In this document: in pieces, positions 33,705 through 42,650 of the stretch
Layout of the letters: the number at the start of each line of letters is the position of its first letter
How positions within the stretch are numbered: the first letter of the stretch is position 1
Assembly: GCA_963665575.2 (NCBI GenBank)
Contig: CAXXDW010000003.1
Span: 558,001 to 622,000 of the forward strand
Reading direction: 5' to 3'
Length of the DNA: 64,000 nucleotides
Source of the DNA: Rariloculus sp963665575
GTDB taxonomy: Bacteria > Pseudomonadota > Gammaproteobacteria > Steroidobacterales > Rariloculaceae
Translations under genes and position numbers: made by a program
The notes under the pieces: model-generated
Told to the model about the DNA's origin: nothing
The model's database searches: none
The model's input: the letters and a program-made list of their open reading frames with translations, nothing else

Positions 33705-34714
33705 TCCGCGCGCGTGATCTTCTCGCCGCGCAGTTCGCTGTAACGGTCGGCGCGGTTGCGCCAGACGTTCTGCAGCAGCCCGACGAGGTCCGCGTCGCTT
33801 GCGCCGGACCGCAGCGGTTCCAGGAGAACGGTGCCGCGATCCGCAAAGAGGCAGGTGTAAAGCGTGCCTTCGGCCGACAAGCGCGCGCGATGGCAATCGC
33901 CGCAGAACGGCTCGCTGACCGACGAGATGAAGCCGATCTCGCCCTTGCCGTCCTTGAACCCGTAGCGCCTTGCGACCTCGCCGCGATAGTTGCTTTGCAG
34001 CGCCTCCAGCGGCCAGCGCGCGGCGATCGTGTCGAGCAGGACCTTCGACGATACGACCTGATCGGCCTGCCAACCGTTGAGGGTGCCGACGTCCATGTAT
34101 TCGATGAAGCGCACGATGATTCCCGTGCCGCGGAAGTGCTCGACGAGATCGAGCACCGTGTGATCGTTGAGGCCGCGCTGGACCATCGCGTTAACCTTGA
34201 TTGGCTCGAACCCGGCGGCCCGTGCGGCGTCGATGCCCTCAAGCACCGTCGCGACATCGCCCCGGCCACCGTTCATCGTGCGGCAGATGCCTTCATCGAG
34301 GCTGTCGAGACTCACGGTAATCCGTTTGAGACCAGCTTTCCTGAGTTCGACGGCGCGTTCGGCCAGGCGCGTGCCGTTTGTCGTAAGCGCGAGGTCGTCC
34401 ACACCTTCGATACCCGCCAGACCAGCGACAATTTCATCGAGGTCGCGCCGGAGCAATGGCTCGCCGCCCGTGATGCGCAGCTTGTTCACACCGAGTCCGA
34501 CGAAAATTCCCGCCAGACGCTTGATTTCGCCGGGTGTCAGCCAATGCGCGCGCGGCAGAAACTTGTAGCTCTCCCCGTAGATCTCCGCCGGCATGCAGTA
34601 CGGGCAACGGTAGTTGCAACGGTCGATGACCGAGATCCTGAGATCGCGCATCGGCCGCTCGAGCCGGTCCCTGAGTGCCGTCTGCGACTGGAATTGAGTT
34701 ACTGAGCTGTTCAT
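33674..34714 (-). CDS. moaA: GTP 3',8-cyclase
   Basis: Radical SAM enzyme of 346 residues that converts GTP to 3',8-cyclo-7,8-dihydro-GTP, the first step of molybdopterin synthesis. The N-terminal cluster motif is CNYRCPYC, followed by RITGGEPLLRRDL (SAM glycine motif). The second [4Fe-4S] site is FCGDCHRARLSAEGTLYTC, and the protein ends in the conserved Gly-Gly (YRMGG). I chose the ATG at 34714 because it leaves about 33 residues before the first cluster Cys; the frame is open for 2 kb further up but lies antisense to the methyltransferase and oxidoreductase genes. First gene of the operon. Confidence 0.96.
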   Translation of the reverse strand: MNSSVTQFQSQTALRDRLERPMRDLRISVIDRCNYRCPYCMPAEIYGESYKFLPRAHWLTPGEIKRLAGIFVGLGVNKLRITGGEPLLRRDLDEIVAGLAGIEGVDDLALTTNGTRLAERAVELRKAGLKRITVSLDSLDEGICRTMNGGRGDVATVLEGIDAARAAGFEPIKVNAMVQRGLNDHTVLDLVEHFRGTGIIVRFIEYMDVGTLNGWQADQVVSSKVLLDTIAARWPLEALQSNYRGEVARRYGFKDGKGEIGFISSVSEPFCGDCHRARLSAEGTLYTCLFADRGTVLLEPLRSGASDADLVGLLQNVWRNRADRYSELRGEKITRAERVEMYRMGG

Positions 34715-34984
34715 CTGTAAGTTTGCGCGGTCACCGTCATCGCAGATCTGTCTCAACCCATCTCGCTCCTGCCGGTGTGCTCTCGAATCGCTGGCACGCC
34801 ATCGCGGGATTCCCACAATTGTAATCCAAACCTCGATCAAGCCCGTTCCGTTCGCCGTCCTCAGACTCCGTAGCCCGACATGCCGCCCAAAGTGCAACTG
34901 CCCTTCCATCCACCTGGAACGAATTTCAATGGTTTGCGCGACCGTGGCACAATAACGCCGCCGGAGGAGGGCCGGGGAAGAAAA

Positions 34985-36262
34985 ATGGTGGAAAGACGTA
35001 GCGAAGAACCGCTCGGCGTTCCTGGTGGGCGTCACCAGCTCGCTGACCCGCGTGCGCGCGCATCGGGTGGGACAGGGCCGAACGCATTGGACCGCTGGCT
35101 GGTCCGTCAGTTGACGGGCACGCTCGACCGGAACCGGATACGCGTCGCGCTCTGGGACGAGCCGGAACCCGCAACGACAGACGGCCAGCCCTGCGTCGTG
35201 CGCATCGGCGACCGCAAGGCGCTGCGTCGCGTGATCCTCCATCCCAACCTGTACTTCGGCGATCTCTACGCCTCTGGAAGAATCACGGTCCATGGCGATC
35301 TGTTGACGGTGATCGACGAAGCCTACGGTTACACTGAAAAGAAGCCTTCGCCGCTGGAGAAGTACCTGCGCGGGAGGAAAATTCCTACGCCGGATCTCGC
35401 GGACTCGCGCCGCAACATCCACCATCACTACGACCTCGGAAACGACTTCTACCAGCTCTGGCTCGACCAGGAAGCATTGCAGTACACCTGTGCGTACTAC
35501 GCGGACCCCGCGATGACGATCGAGCAGGCACAGCAGGCGAAGATGCACCACGTCTGTCGCAAGATGCGGCTCAAGTCCGGCGAGACGGTCGCCGAGGCGG
35601 GCAGCGGCTGGGGCGGCTTTGGCATCTTCATGGCGAAGAATTACGGCGCGAAAGTGCGCAGCTTCAATATCTCGAAGGAACAGGTCGCGTACGCGAGAGA
35701 ATGGGCGAAGCGCGAACAGCTCGAAAACAACATCGAGTTCGTCGAGGACGACTTCAGGAACATCGCCGGAAAGTACGACGCGTTCGTCTCGATCGGCATG
35801 CTCGAGCACGCGGGTGCCGGCAACTACCGCGACCTCGGCCGCCTGATCGACCGCGTGCTGACTCCGGAGGGCCGGGGCCTCATACACACCATCGGCCGCG
35901 ACAGGCCCGCACCGCTCAACGCCTGGATCGACAAGCGGATCTTCCCTGGCGCCTATCCGCCGACCCTGCGCGAAATGATGGATATCTTCGAGCCGAACGG
36001 CCTTTCCGTGCTCGATGTCGAGAACATCCGCCTGCATTACGCGGAAACCTTGCGCGCCTGGCTTGCGCGTTTCGAGGGCAACGTCGACTCGGTCCGCGCG
36101 ATGTTCGATGAGAGGTTCGTGCGCGCCTGGCGGCTCTACCTCGTCGGGTCGATCGCGGCTTTCCTCAGGGGCAAGCTGCAGCTCTTCCAGGTCCTTTACG
36201 CGCGCTCCGGAGCCAACGATATCCCGTGGACGCGGGCGCACATCTACGAGCGCGGTGACTAG
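34985..36262 (+). CDS. Cyclopropane-fatty-acyl-phospholipid synthase-like methyltransferase
   Basis: SAM-dependent lipid methyltransferase of 425 residues in the CFAS/mycolic-acid methyltransferase family. It methylates the double bond of unsaturated phospholipid acyl chains. Seen are the N-terminal domain (LYFGDLYASGRITVHGDLL), HHHYDLGNDFYQLWLD, QYTCAYY, the SAM loop VAEAGSGWGGFGIFMAK, SIGMLEHAG (family Glu/His), and the C-terminal HYAETLRAWLARF. ATG 34985 is preceded by GGGGAAG. It overlaps the FAD oxidoreductase gene downstream, a pairing that suggests the methylene product is further reduced to a methyl branch. Confidence 0.92.
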   Translation: MVERRSEEPLGVPGGRHQLADPRARASGGTGPNALDRWLVRQLTGTLDRNRIRVALWDEPEPATTDGQPCVVRIGDRKALRRVILHPNLYFGDLYASGRITVHGDLLTVIDEAYGYTEKKPSPLEKYLRGRKIPTPDLADSRRNIHHHYDLGNDFYQLWLDQEALQYTCAYYADPAMTIEQAQQAKMHHVCRKMRLKSGETVAEAGSGWGGFGIFMAKNYGAKVRSFNISKEQVAYAREWAKREQLENNIEFVEDDFRNIAGKYDAFVSIGMLEHAGAGNYRDLGRLIDRVLTPEGRGLIHTIGRDRPAPLNAWIDKRIFPGAYPPTLREMMDIFEPNGLSVLDVENIRLHYAETLRAWLARFEGNVDSVRAMFDERFVRAWRLYLVGSIAAFLRGKLQLFQVLYARSGANDIPWTRAHIYERGD

Positions 36263-37604
36263 TTCTTCCCCCGAATTCGCCCGATACGAACGGAAGAAAA
36301 CCGAGCTTGAAACCTCATGGCGCGATGAGGCGGGCCAGCTCAGGCTCGCCAAGTCGACGATCTCGAACCTGTTCCGGTACAAGGATCGGGGGGCGGCCGA
36401 GCGGAAGCTCTCGCTCGGCGACTTCAACACAGTCATCGCGCTCGACGCGGAGCGGCGCACGCTCGATGTGGAGGGGCTTGCGACGTTCGAGACGATCGTC
36501 GGCCACTGCCTGCCTCGCGGCTTCCTGCCGCTCGTCGCCCCGGAGCTCAAGCACATCACGATCGGCGGCGCCACCGTCGGCATCGGCATCGAATCGACCT
36601 GCTTTAAGCACGGATTCGTGCACGACGGCCTGCTCGAGGCCGACGTGCTTCTGCCGAGCGGCAGGATCGTGACCTGCTCCGCCGACAACGAGCATTCGGA
36701 CCTCTTCCATGCGCTGCCGAACTCCTACGGCACGCTCGGCTACATCCTGCGCGCGAGAATCAGGCTGGTTGAGGCCGCGCCGTACGTCCACCTCGGGATC
36801 CAGCAGTTCGACGATGCCGGAGAATATCTCGCGGCCATGCAGGCCGCGACCGACGCGGACGGGAACGACTTCGTCGAGGGGCTCTTTTTCGGGGACCGGC
36901 GCTTCTATCTCATGCTCGGCCGCTTCAGCCGCGAAGTGCCGCAGGTCGATGACATCCTGCGCAGGGACATCTTCTACAAGCTCGTGCAGACGCGCGGCGA
37001 CATCTATCTCACGACCACCGACTACATCTTCCGTTACGACCCGGAATGGTTCTGGAACATACCCGAAACTCCGTTCCATGCGCTCTTTCGCCGCTACGCG
37101 CCCAAGCGATTCCGAAATTCCAGCTTCTACACGAAGTACTCGGCAACGAAGAGTCGCTTGCTCGACGCGATTCGCGGGCCGAGGGACACCGGCGTCGAAC
37201 CGCTCATCCAGGACTGGGAAGTGCCCTGGCGACACGCCGAAGAACTGATCGACTTCTGTATAGAAAACGTCGATCTCGACGGTCTGCCCTGGGCCGCGGT
37301 ACCGGTCCGCACACCCCGGCAGCCGACGATCTACCCGATCCGGGCCGACGAGCTTTATTTCAATCTCGGCTGCTACTGCCAGGTGCGCCGCCCGGAGGGC
37401 AAGCAGCCCTACCACTACACGCGGATCATGGACCGCAAGTGCTTCGAACTCGACGGGATCAAGATGCTGTACTCGTCTACCTTCCTCGACGAAAAGGAAT
37501 TCGATAAGCGCTTCAACGGCTCTGCGTACCGCGCTCTCAAGCAGAAGTACGACCCGGACGGAAAGGCGCCGACGCTCTTTGCAAAGGTGGCGTATACGGG
37601 TTGA
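36255..37604 (+). CDS. FAD-binding oxidoreductase, DWF1/TmsA-like
   Basis: A 449-residue flavoprotein of the PCMH/FAD_binding_4 type, with NLFRYKDRG near the start, LDVEGLATFETIVGHCLPRG, ITIGGATVGIGIESTCFKHG (FAD pyrophosphate loop) and NSYGTLGYILRARIRL. A long C-terminal substrate domain resembles plant DWF1/DHCR24 sterol reductases. The GTG start at 36255 overlaps the end of the methyltransferase gene, so the two are coupled. In actinobacteria a homologous pair (bfaA/bfaB, tmsA/tmsB) makes 10-methyl fatty acids: the methyltransferase forms a 10-methylene chain and the flavoenzyme reduces it. The same role here is inferred. Confidence 0.85.
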   Translation: MTSSSPEFARYERKKTELETSWRDEAGQLRLAKSTISNLFRYKDRGAAERKLSLGDFNTVIALDAERRTLDVEGLATFETIVGHCLPRGFLPLVAPELKHITIGGATVGIGIESTCFKHGFVHDGLLEADVLLPSGRIVTCSADNEHSDLFHALPNSYGTLGYILRARIRLVEAAPYVHLGIQQFDDAGEYLAAMQAATDADGNDFVEGLFFGDRRFYLMLGRFSREVPQVDDILRRDIFYKLVQTRGDIYLTTTDYIFRYDPEWFWNIPETPFHALFRRYAPKRFRNSSFYTKYSATKSRLLDAIRGPRDTGVEPLIQDWEVPWRHAEELIDFCIENVDLDGLPWAAVPVRTPRQPTIYPIRADELYFNLGCYCQVRRPEGKQPYHYTRIMDRKCFELDGIKMLYSSTFLDEKEFDKRFNGSAYRALKQKYDPDGKAPTLFAKVAYTG

Positions 37605-37664
37605 GGTCGCCCCCCCTTCGGCCGTGAGGTTCGGGTGATCACGCGAGCGCGCGATCGTCAGCCG

Positions 37665-39440
37665 TTACCTACCGGACTGTCCAGCGATAGCCTGCCTCTC
37701 GATCTTCACCCAGGAATCTCGCAGCGTGACCGTTCGGTTGAACACTGGCCGCGCGTCGCCGGCGCCGTCCGCAGCGTTCGCGTCGTCGGTGCCGTTCGCC
37801 GCATCCCCGTCGACGTAAAAGTAGCCCTGCCGTTCAAACTGAAAGCGCTCACCGGGCCGTGCGTCGGCCAGCGAAGGCTCGAGCATGGCCGCGTCGAGCG
37901 TCTCGAGCGAGTTCGGGTTGAGGTCGGCGCCCAGGTCCGCTCCCGAGCCCGGGTACGGCACCATGAACAGCCGGTCGTAGAGCCTGACCTCGGCCGCGAC
38001 TGCGTGGCGTGCCGATACCCAGTGGACCGTGCCCTTGACGTTGCGGCGGGGGTCGCGGCTCGGATCGCTCCTCGAACCGCCTTCCGGATGACCGACCGAG
38101 CCGCTGCGCGTCGCCGGATCGTAGCTGCAACGAATCTCGGTGATGACGCCGTTTTCGTCCTTGACGACGCTCTCGCACTTGATGATGTAGGCGTAGCGCA
38201 GCCTGACTTCTCCGCCGGGCTTGAGACGAAAGAACTTGCGCGGCGGATCTTCCATGAAATCGTCGCGCTCGATCAGGATTTCCCGTGAAAACGGGATCTT
38301 GCGCGTGCCGAGCTCCGGCCGATTCGGGTGGTTGGCGGCTTCGAGCCACTCCTCGGCATCCTCGGGATAGTTCTCGATGACGAGCTTGAGAGGGGCCAGC
38401 ACGCCCAGACGGCGCGGTGCCCGTTCGTTGAGATCCTCGCGGATGCAGTTTTCCAGGAGCCCGAGCTCGATGACATTGTCCTTTTTCGTGACGCCGATCC
38501 TGCCCATGAAGTCGCGGATCGATTCGGGCGTGTAGCCGCGTCGGCGGAATGCCGCGAGCGTCGGCATCCTCGGGTCGTCCCAGCCTTCGACGTGCCCGTC
38601 GTCGACGAGCTGCTTGAGCCTGCGCTTGCTCATGACGGTAAACATGAGATTGAAGCGCGAGAACTCGATCTGCTGCGGCGTGTGCGGGACGGGCAGATTC
38701 TCGAGAAACCACTCGTAAAGCGGCCGGTGGTCCTCGAATTCGAGCGAGCACAGCGAGTGCGTGGTGCCCTCCACGGCGTCCGACAGCGTGTGCGCGAAGT
38801 CGTACATCGGATAGATGCACCAGCGGTCGCCGGTGCGCTGATGCGCGACCTTGCGGATGCGGTAGAGCACCGGATCGCGCAGGTTCACGTTCGGCGAAGC
38901 CATGTCGATCTTCGCGCGCAGCACGCATTCGCCTTCGTCGAAATCGCCGCGGGTCATTGCGGCGAAAAGCTCGAGATTCTCTTCGACCGGACGGTCACGG
39001 TACGGGCTGTTCGTACCGGCTTCGGTCAACGTACCGCGCGAGGCTCGAATCTCGTTCGCCGACTGATGATCGACGTAGGCCAGGCTCCGCCGGATCAATT
39101 CGAGCGCAAACTCGTAGAGCTGCGGGAAGTAGTCCGACGCGTGAGCGAGTCGGTCGGCCCAGTCGAAGCCGAGCCAGCGCACGTCGCGCTCGATGGCCTC
39201 GACGTACTCGACATCCTCCTTGAGCGGATTCGTGTCGTCAAAGCGCAGGAAGCACTTGCCGTTGTAGTCGTCGGCAATACCGAAGTTGATGCAGATCGCC
39301 TTGGCGTGCCCGATGTGCAGATAGCCGTTGGGCTCCGGGGGGAACCTCGTCTGCACGCGCCCGCCATGCTTGCCCGCGGCCACATCGCTCGTGACGATGC
39401 GGCGAATGAAGTCAGGTCCCGGGGCGTGCTGCTCTTGCAT
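37665..39440 (-). CDS. glnS: Glutaminyl-tRNA synthetase
   Basis: Class I aminoacyl-tRNA synthetase of 591 residues that charges tRNA-Gln. The HIGH motif is in PPEPNGYLHIGHAKAI, FDDTNP follows, and the KMSKS-like loop is VMSKRRLKQLV. The C-terminal beta-barrel anticodon domains run from about residue 340. Acidic/Ala-rich insertions near DGDAANGTDDANAADGAG and at PEGGSRSDPSRDP make it somewhat longer than the E. coli enzyme. It stands alone, convergent with the FAD oxidoreductase gene. Confidence 0.97.
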   Translation of the reverse strand: MQEQHAPGPDFIRRIVTSDVAAGKHGGRVQTRFPPEPNGYLHIGHAKAICINFGIADDYNGKCFLRFDDTNPLKEDVEYVEAIERDVRWLGFDWADRLAHASDYFPQLYEFALELIRRSLAYVDHQSANEIRASRGTLTEAGTNSPYRDRPVEENLELFAAMTRGDFDEGECVLRAKIDMASPNVNLRDPVLYRIRKVAHQRTGDRWCIYPMYDFAHTLSDAVEGTTHSLCSLEFEDHRPLYEWFLENLPVPHTPQQIEFSRFNLMFTVMSKRRLKQLVDDGHVEGWDDPRMPTLAAFRRRGYTPESIRDFMGRIGVTKKDNVIELGLLENCIREDLNERAPRRLGVLAPLKLVIENYPEDAEEWLEAANHPNRPELGTRKIPFSREILIERDDFMEDPPRKFFRLKPGGEVRLRYAYIIKCESVVKDENGVITEIRCSYDPATRSGSVGHPEGGSRSDPSRDPRRNVKGTVHWVSARHAVAAEVRLYDRLFMVPYPGSGADLGADLNPNSLETLDAAMLEPSLADARPGERFQFERQGYFYVDGDAANGTDDANAADGAGDARPVFNRTVTLRDSWVKIERQAIAGQSGR

Positions 39441-39627
39441 GGCGGCGCATTGTAGCTAAAACAGCGGTGTGCCCTGTTGGCGAGACGGGAATCCGGTGCC
39501 GTCAGCGTAGCCGCCTGCACAGTCAGTGCACCCATCGGCAGCGTCAGCTCGCCCATCGGCTACAACAGCGTAACCACCGATGCCGTCAGGACAGCCGGCA
39601 GTGGCGCCCGGTAGCCGGTTCCCGCTC

Positions 39628-40437
39628 TCAGGCGAGCCCGAGGATCCCCGCCACCTGCGGCCAGCTTTGTGAACCGTACTCGCGAAGGTCCCTCGTGAGC
39701 TCGTCCGGACACCAGTCGAGCAGGTTCGGACGAAATGCAGAGCGCTTGCGGATCCGTTCGAACCAATCGTCGACGTGCGGCAGGCGGTCCCTCCAGAACC
39801 CGTCCATACCGAGCATGTCGAGGCGATTCACGTAGGGCGCGAGCGCAATGTCGGCAAGCGTGAACCTCTCGCCGGCGAGCCAGGGCGAGTCCGTCAGCGC
39901 CGTTTCCATCGCCTGAAGCTGCCGATCGTAGAGCCGGAACTTCGAGTCGATGTCCGGCGCGTCGAAGCCAAGCATGACGAGTTCACGCTTGCGCCGGCGC
40001 CACGCGCCCTTCACGGACTGCTCCGGAGTGCTCTCGAAATACGCCTCGAGCTTCTCCGGGCTCAGGCGCCTGACGATATGGCGGTGGCAGGAGACATAGG
40101 TTACGTCGGCGCACGCCGGGTGCAGCAGTTCGTCGACGACCTTGGTCCATGAACGCATCAGGTAGCGCTCGTACGGATCGCCCGGCATGAGCGCCGGCCC
40201 TTCGAAACTCTCGTCCACGTACTCGCAGATCAGCGTCGACTCGTTGACGATCCGCCCGTCGTGAACGAGCGACGGGACGACGGCGCGCGGATTGATCGCA
40301 CGGTACTCCGGTGTGAACTGCTCGCCGGCGAGGATATCGACGTAATGGTACTCGTCGACCTCGACACCCTTCTCCGCGAGCGCGAGCCTGACCTTGGCCG
40401 CGCAGACCGATGATCCGTGATGGTAGAGCTTGAGCAC
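39628..40437 (-). CDS. Glutathione S-transferase family protein
   Basis: A 269-residue cytosolic GST. The N-terminal thioredoxin-like domain is MLKLYHHGSSVCAAKVRLALAEKG (candidate catalytic Ser/Cys in SSVC), with NPRAVVPSLVHDG (cis-Pro) and NESTLICEYVDE (Glu-Ser glutathione contact). The helical domain contains LAGERFTLADIALAPYVNRL, the N-capping box. Substrate and pathway are not evident; bacterial relatives serve in detoxification or dehalogenation. Confidence 0.92.
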   Translation of the reverse strand: MLKLYHHGSSVCAAKVRLALAEKGVEVDEYHYVDILAGEQFTPEYRAINPRAVVPSLVHDGRIVNESTLICEYVDESFEGPALMPGDPYERYLMRSWTKVVDELLHPACADVTYVSCHRHIVRRLSPEKLEAYFESTPEQSVKGAWRRRKRELVMLGFDAPDIDSKFRLYDRQLQAMETALTDSPWLAGERFTLADIALAPYVNRLDMLGMDGFWRDRLPHVDDWFERIRKRSAFRPNLLDWCPDELTRDLREYGSQSWPQVAGILGLA

Positions 40438-40780
40438 AGCGGCATCCCTGACTGAATTGGCGGGCCATTCTCGCGCCGCAGCGAGCGGCGATCAAACTCC
40501 ATCGCTTGCACAGGCACCCGAACCAATGCCGACTCAAGGAGCGCCATCGATGTCTGATCGCATGCGCTGTCAGCGAGCCCGTCCTGGTTCGGTGCCTGAC
40601 TATCTCCTCAGCCCGACAGATTCTTCTCCCGATCTTCCAATTCGGGCATGTCGACTGTCGAATCCGCCGCGCCAAGCGAGCTGCCGCGCGTAACGAGAAT
40701 GGCTGCGCTCCCTTCCTGCAACTTGACCCGCGACCCTCACGCGTCAGAATGAGACGACCTCACCCGCACGGATCACGAAC
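40438..40780. other. Divergent intergenic region, GST / TRAP binding protein
   Basis: A 343-bp gap between divergent genes. I see no gene, no clear promoter boxes and no strong hairpin. Short frames here lack family resemblance and good start contexts. Confidence 0.4.
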
Positions 40781-41881
40781 ATGCGCAGACGGGCATTTCT
40801 CTACGGCGGACTCGGCGGACTCGGCGCACTCGCCGCCTGCAGCCAACCGGATGCGGAGCGGGCCTCCGAGACGAGCACCGAGTTGCATCGCTGGCGCATG
40901 GTCACGTCATGGCCGCCGAACTTTCCGGGCTTCGGCACGTCGGCGAACCGGCTCGCCGAGCGGATCGGCGAGCTGTCGGACGGCCGCCTCGAGATCGAGG
41001 TATTCGCCGCCGGTGAACTCCTGCCCGCTTTCGAGGTGCTCGACGCCGTGTCGCGCGGGTCGATGCAGATGGGACACAGCTCGCCGACCTACTGGCGCGG
41101 CGCCCTGCCCGCCTCGCAGCTCTTCAGCAGCGTGCCCTTCGGCATGCTGCCGAACGAACACAAGTCCTGGCTCTATCACGGCGGCGGCATCGAACTGTGG
41201 CGCGAAGTCTACGGCACACAGGGTGTGATGCCCTTCGTCGCCGGCAACACGGGCGCGCAGATGGGCGGCTGGTTCAACCGCGAGATCAACTCGAGCGCGG
41301 ACCTGGCGGGTCTGAAGATGCGTATCTCGGGACTCGGCGGCGAAGTCATGCAGCGAGCCGGCGCCGTCACGGTCACGCTCGCAGGTTCGGAACTCTTCAC
41401 GTCGCTTGCGACGGGCGCGATCGACGCCACCGAGTGGAACGGCCCGTTCAACGACATGGCTTTCGGCCTGCACGAAGTCGCTCAGTACTACTACTATCCC
41501 GGCTGGCACGAACCGTCCGGCGTCCTCGAGTGTCTCGTATCCGTCGAGGCCTATGAGTCGCTCTCGCCGGCGCTCCAGAACGTCATCGAGGCGGCATGCA
41601 TGGCGGAAGCGGAGTACGTCGTCGCCGAGTTTGCGGCCAGAAATCAGCAGGCATTGATCACGCTCGTCGAGGAGCACGGGACTGAACTCAGAAGGTTCCC
41701 CGACGATGTCCTCGCCCTGTTGCGCGAACACGCCAACGCGGTCATGGATGACCTCGCGGCAAACGATCCGACGATCGCGCGCGTGCTTGACTCTTACCGG
41801 TCGTTCGCCGCCACCATGGGCGACTGGCACGAGATCTCGGAAGGCTTCTACAGCAGAATGCGCCTGGCCCAGGTTGGATAA
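40781..41881 (+). CDS. Orphan TRAP transporter substrate-binding protein (TakP-like)
   Basis: Periplasmic receptor of 366 residues. The N-terminus MRRRAFLYGGLGGLGALAAC combines a twin-arginine-like signal with a lipobox (LAAC), so it is probably a Tat- or Sec-exported lipoprotein. The DctP/TakP fold shows WRMVTSWPPNFPGFGTSANRLAERI, GHSSPTYW, LKMRISGLGGEVMQRAG (TRAP Arg motif) and ATEWNGPFNDMAFGLHEVAQYYY, which resembles the 2-oxoacid-binding TakP branch. No membrane subunits adjoin it, so it must share a permease encoded elsewhere. Confidence 0.92.
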   Translation: MRRRAFLYGGLGGLGALAACSQPDAERASETSTELHRWRMVTSWPPNFPGFGTSANRLAERIGELSDGRLEIEVFAAGELLPAFEVLDAVSRGSMQMGHSSPTYWRGALPASQLFSSVPFGMLPNEHKSWLYHGGGIELWREVYGTQGVMPFVAGNTGAQMGGWFNREINSSADLAGLKMRISGLGGEVMQRAGAVTVTLAGSELFTSLATGAIDATEWNGPFNDMAFGLHEVAQYYYYPGWHEPSGVLECLVSVEAYESLSPALQNVIEAACMAEAEYVVAEFAARNQQALITLVEEHGTELRRFPDDVLALLREHANAVMDDLAANDPTIARVLDSYRSFAATMGDWHEISEGFYSRMRLAQVG

Positions 41882-42044
41882 CCGGCACAGCAAACCACCG
41901 CGTCAGGCGAAGCAGCTCACTCATTGGCTCGAACACAGGGCGCGGACCAACGAACATGCGTGGGCACAACACCAACGGCATAGCCACGGCAACAGCATGA
42001 TCGCCGGCACACTGCTTGGATTGTGGTTGGGCAAGGGCTAGCGG

Positions 42045-42626
42045 TCAGACGATTTCCCTGACCCTGTCCGCCATCGCAACGGGGCTTCCCGTACCCGGCA
42101 GGAAGTCGACGATGCGACCGAATGGATCGACGATAAACACCATGGTCGAGTGAGTGATCTGGTAGCCCGGCGGCGTTTCTGCCGGTAGCTCGGCCAGCAG
42201 GGTGCTGAACGAATCGGCGGCCTGTTCGAGTGCGGGGCGCGAGCCCGTCAGACCGACGAAACGGTCATCGAAGAGTTCGAGATAGGCCGCGATCCTTTCG
42301 GGCGTGTCCCGCTCGGGATCGACCGAGATGAACACCGGCGTGATTCGCGTTCCGTGGCCGGACCGGTCGAGTTCGGTCATGACCCGCGTCAGCTTGGCCA
42401 TCTGCGCCGGGCAGATGTCCGCACAGTTCGTGAATCCGAAAAACACCATGAGATGGCGGCCACCGAGTTCGTCCTGCGTGACGGTCGCGCCGGTCTGGTC
42501 CGTCAGCCGGAACTGCACGCGCGAATCGCCGTCGTAACGCCAGACGGCCAGCCCAAAGGAAGCCGCGATGAGACCGAGAATCGTGAAGAAGAGGATGGCC
42601 GTCTTGGCAGCAGGCGAAGCGTTCAT
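42045..42626 (-). CDS. SCO1/SenC copper chaperone
   Basis: Thioredoxin-fold, membrane-anchored protein of 193 residues with one N-terminal helix (TAILFFTILGLIAASFGLAVW). The copper site is CADIC (CxxxC) in FGFTNCADICPAQMAKL, with the distal His in ITHSTMVFIVD. SCO proteins deliver copper to the CuA site of heme-copper oxidases. It is the gene after the FNT channel on the same strand, and a second SenC lies at 45950-46570, so this one may serve the nearby CuA enzyme or another oxidase. A GTG/ATG 21 bp upstream is an alternative start. Confidence 0.93.
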   Translation of the reverse strand: MNASPAAKTAILFFTILGLIAASFGLAVWRYDGDSRVQFRLTDQTGATVTQDELGGRHLMVFFGFTNCADICPAQMAKLTRVMTELDRSGHGTRITPVFISVDPERDTPERIAAYLELFDDRFVGLTGSRPALEQAADSFSTLLAELPAETPPGYQITHSTMVFIVDPFGRIVDFLPGTGSPVAMADRVREIV

Positions 42627-42650
42627 GTGAACTCCGGGGGAACGCAACCG

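Noticed and set aside
34715..34984. Moco riboswitch upstream of moaA
   Set aside because: I looked for the conserved helices of the Moco RNA on the minus strand and could not align them; nothing distinctive remains.
34715..36688. 2-kb in-frame extension upstream of moaA on the minus strand
   Set aside because: It lies antisense to the cyclopropane-synthase-like and FAD oxidoreductase genes, has no family resemblance, and arises from high GC. MoaA itself starts at 34714.
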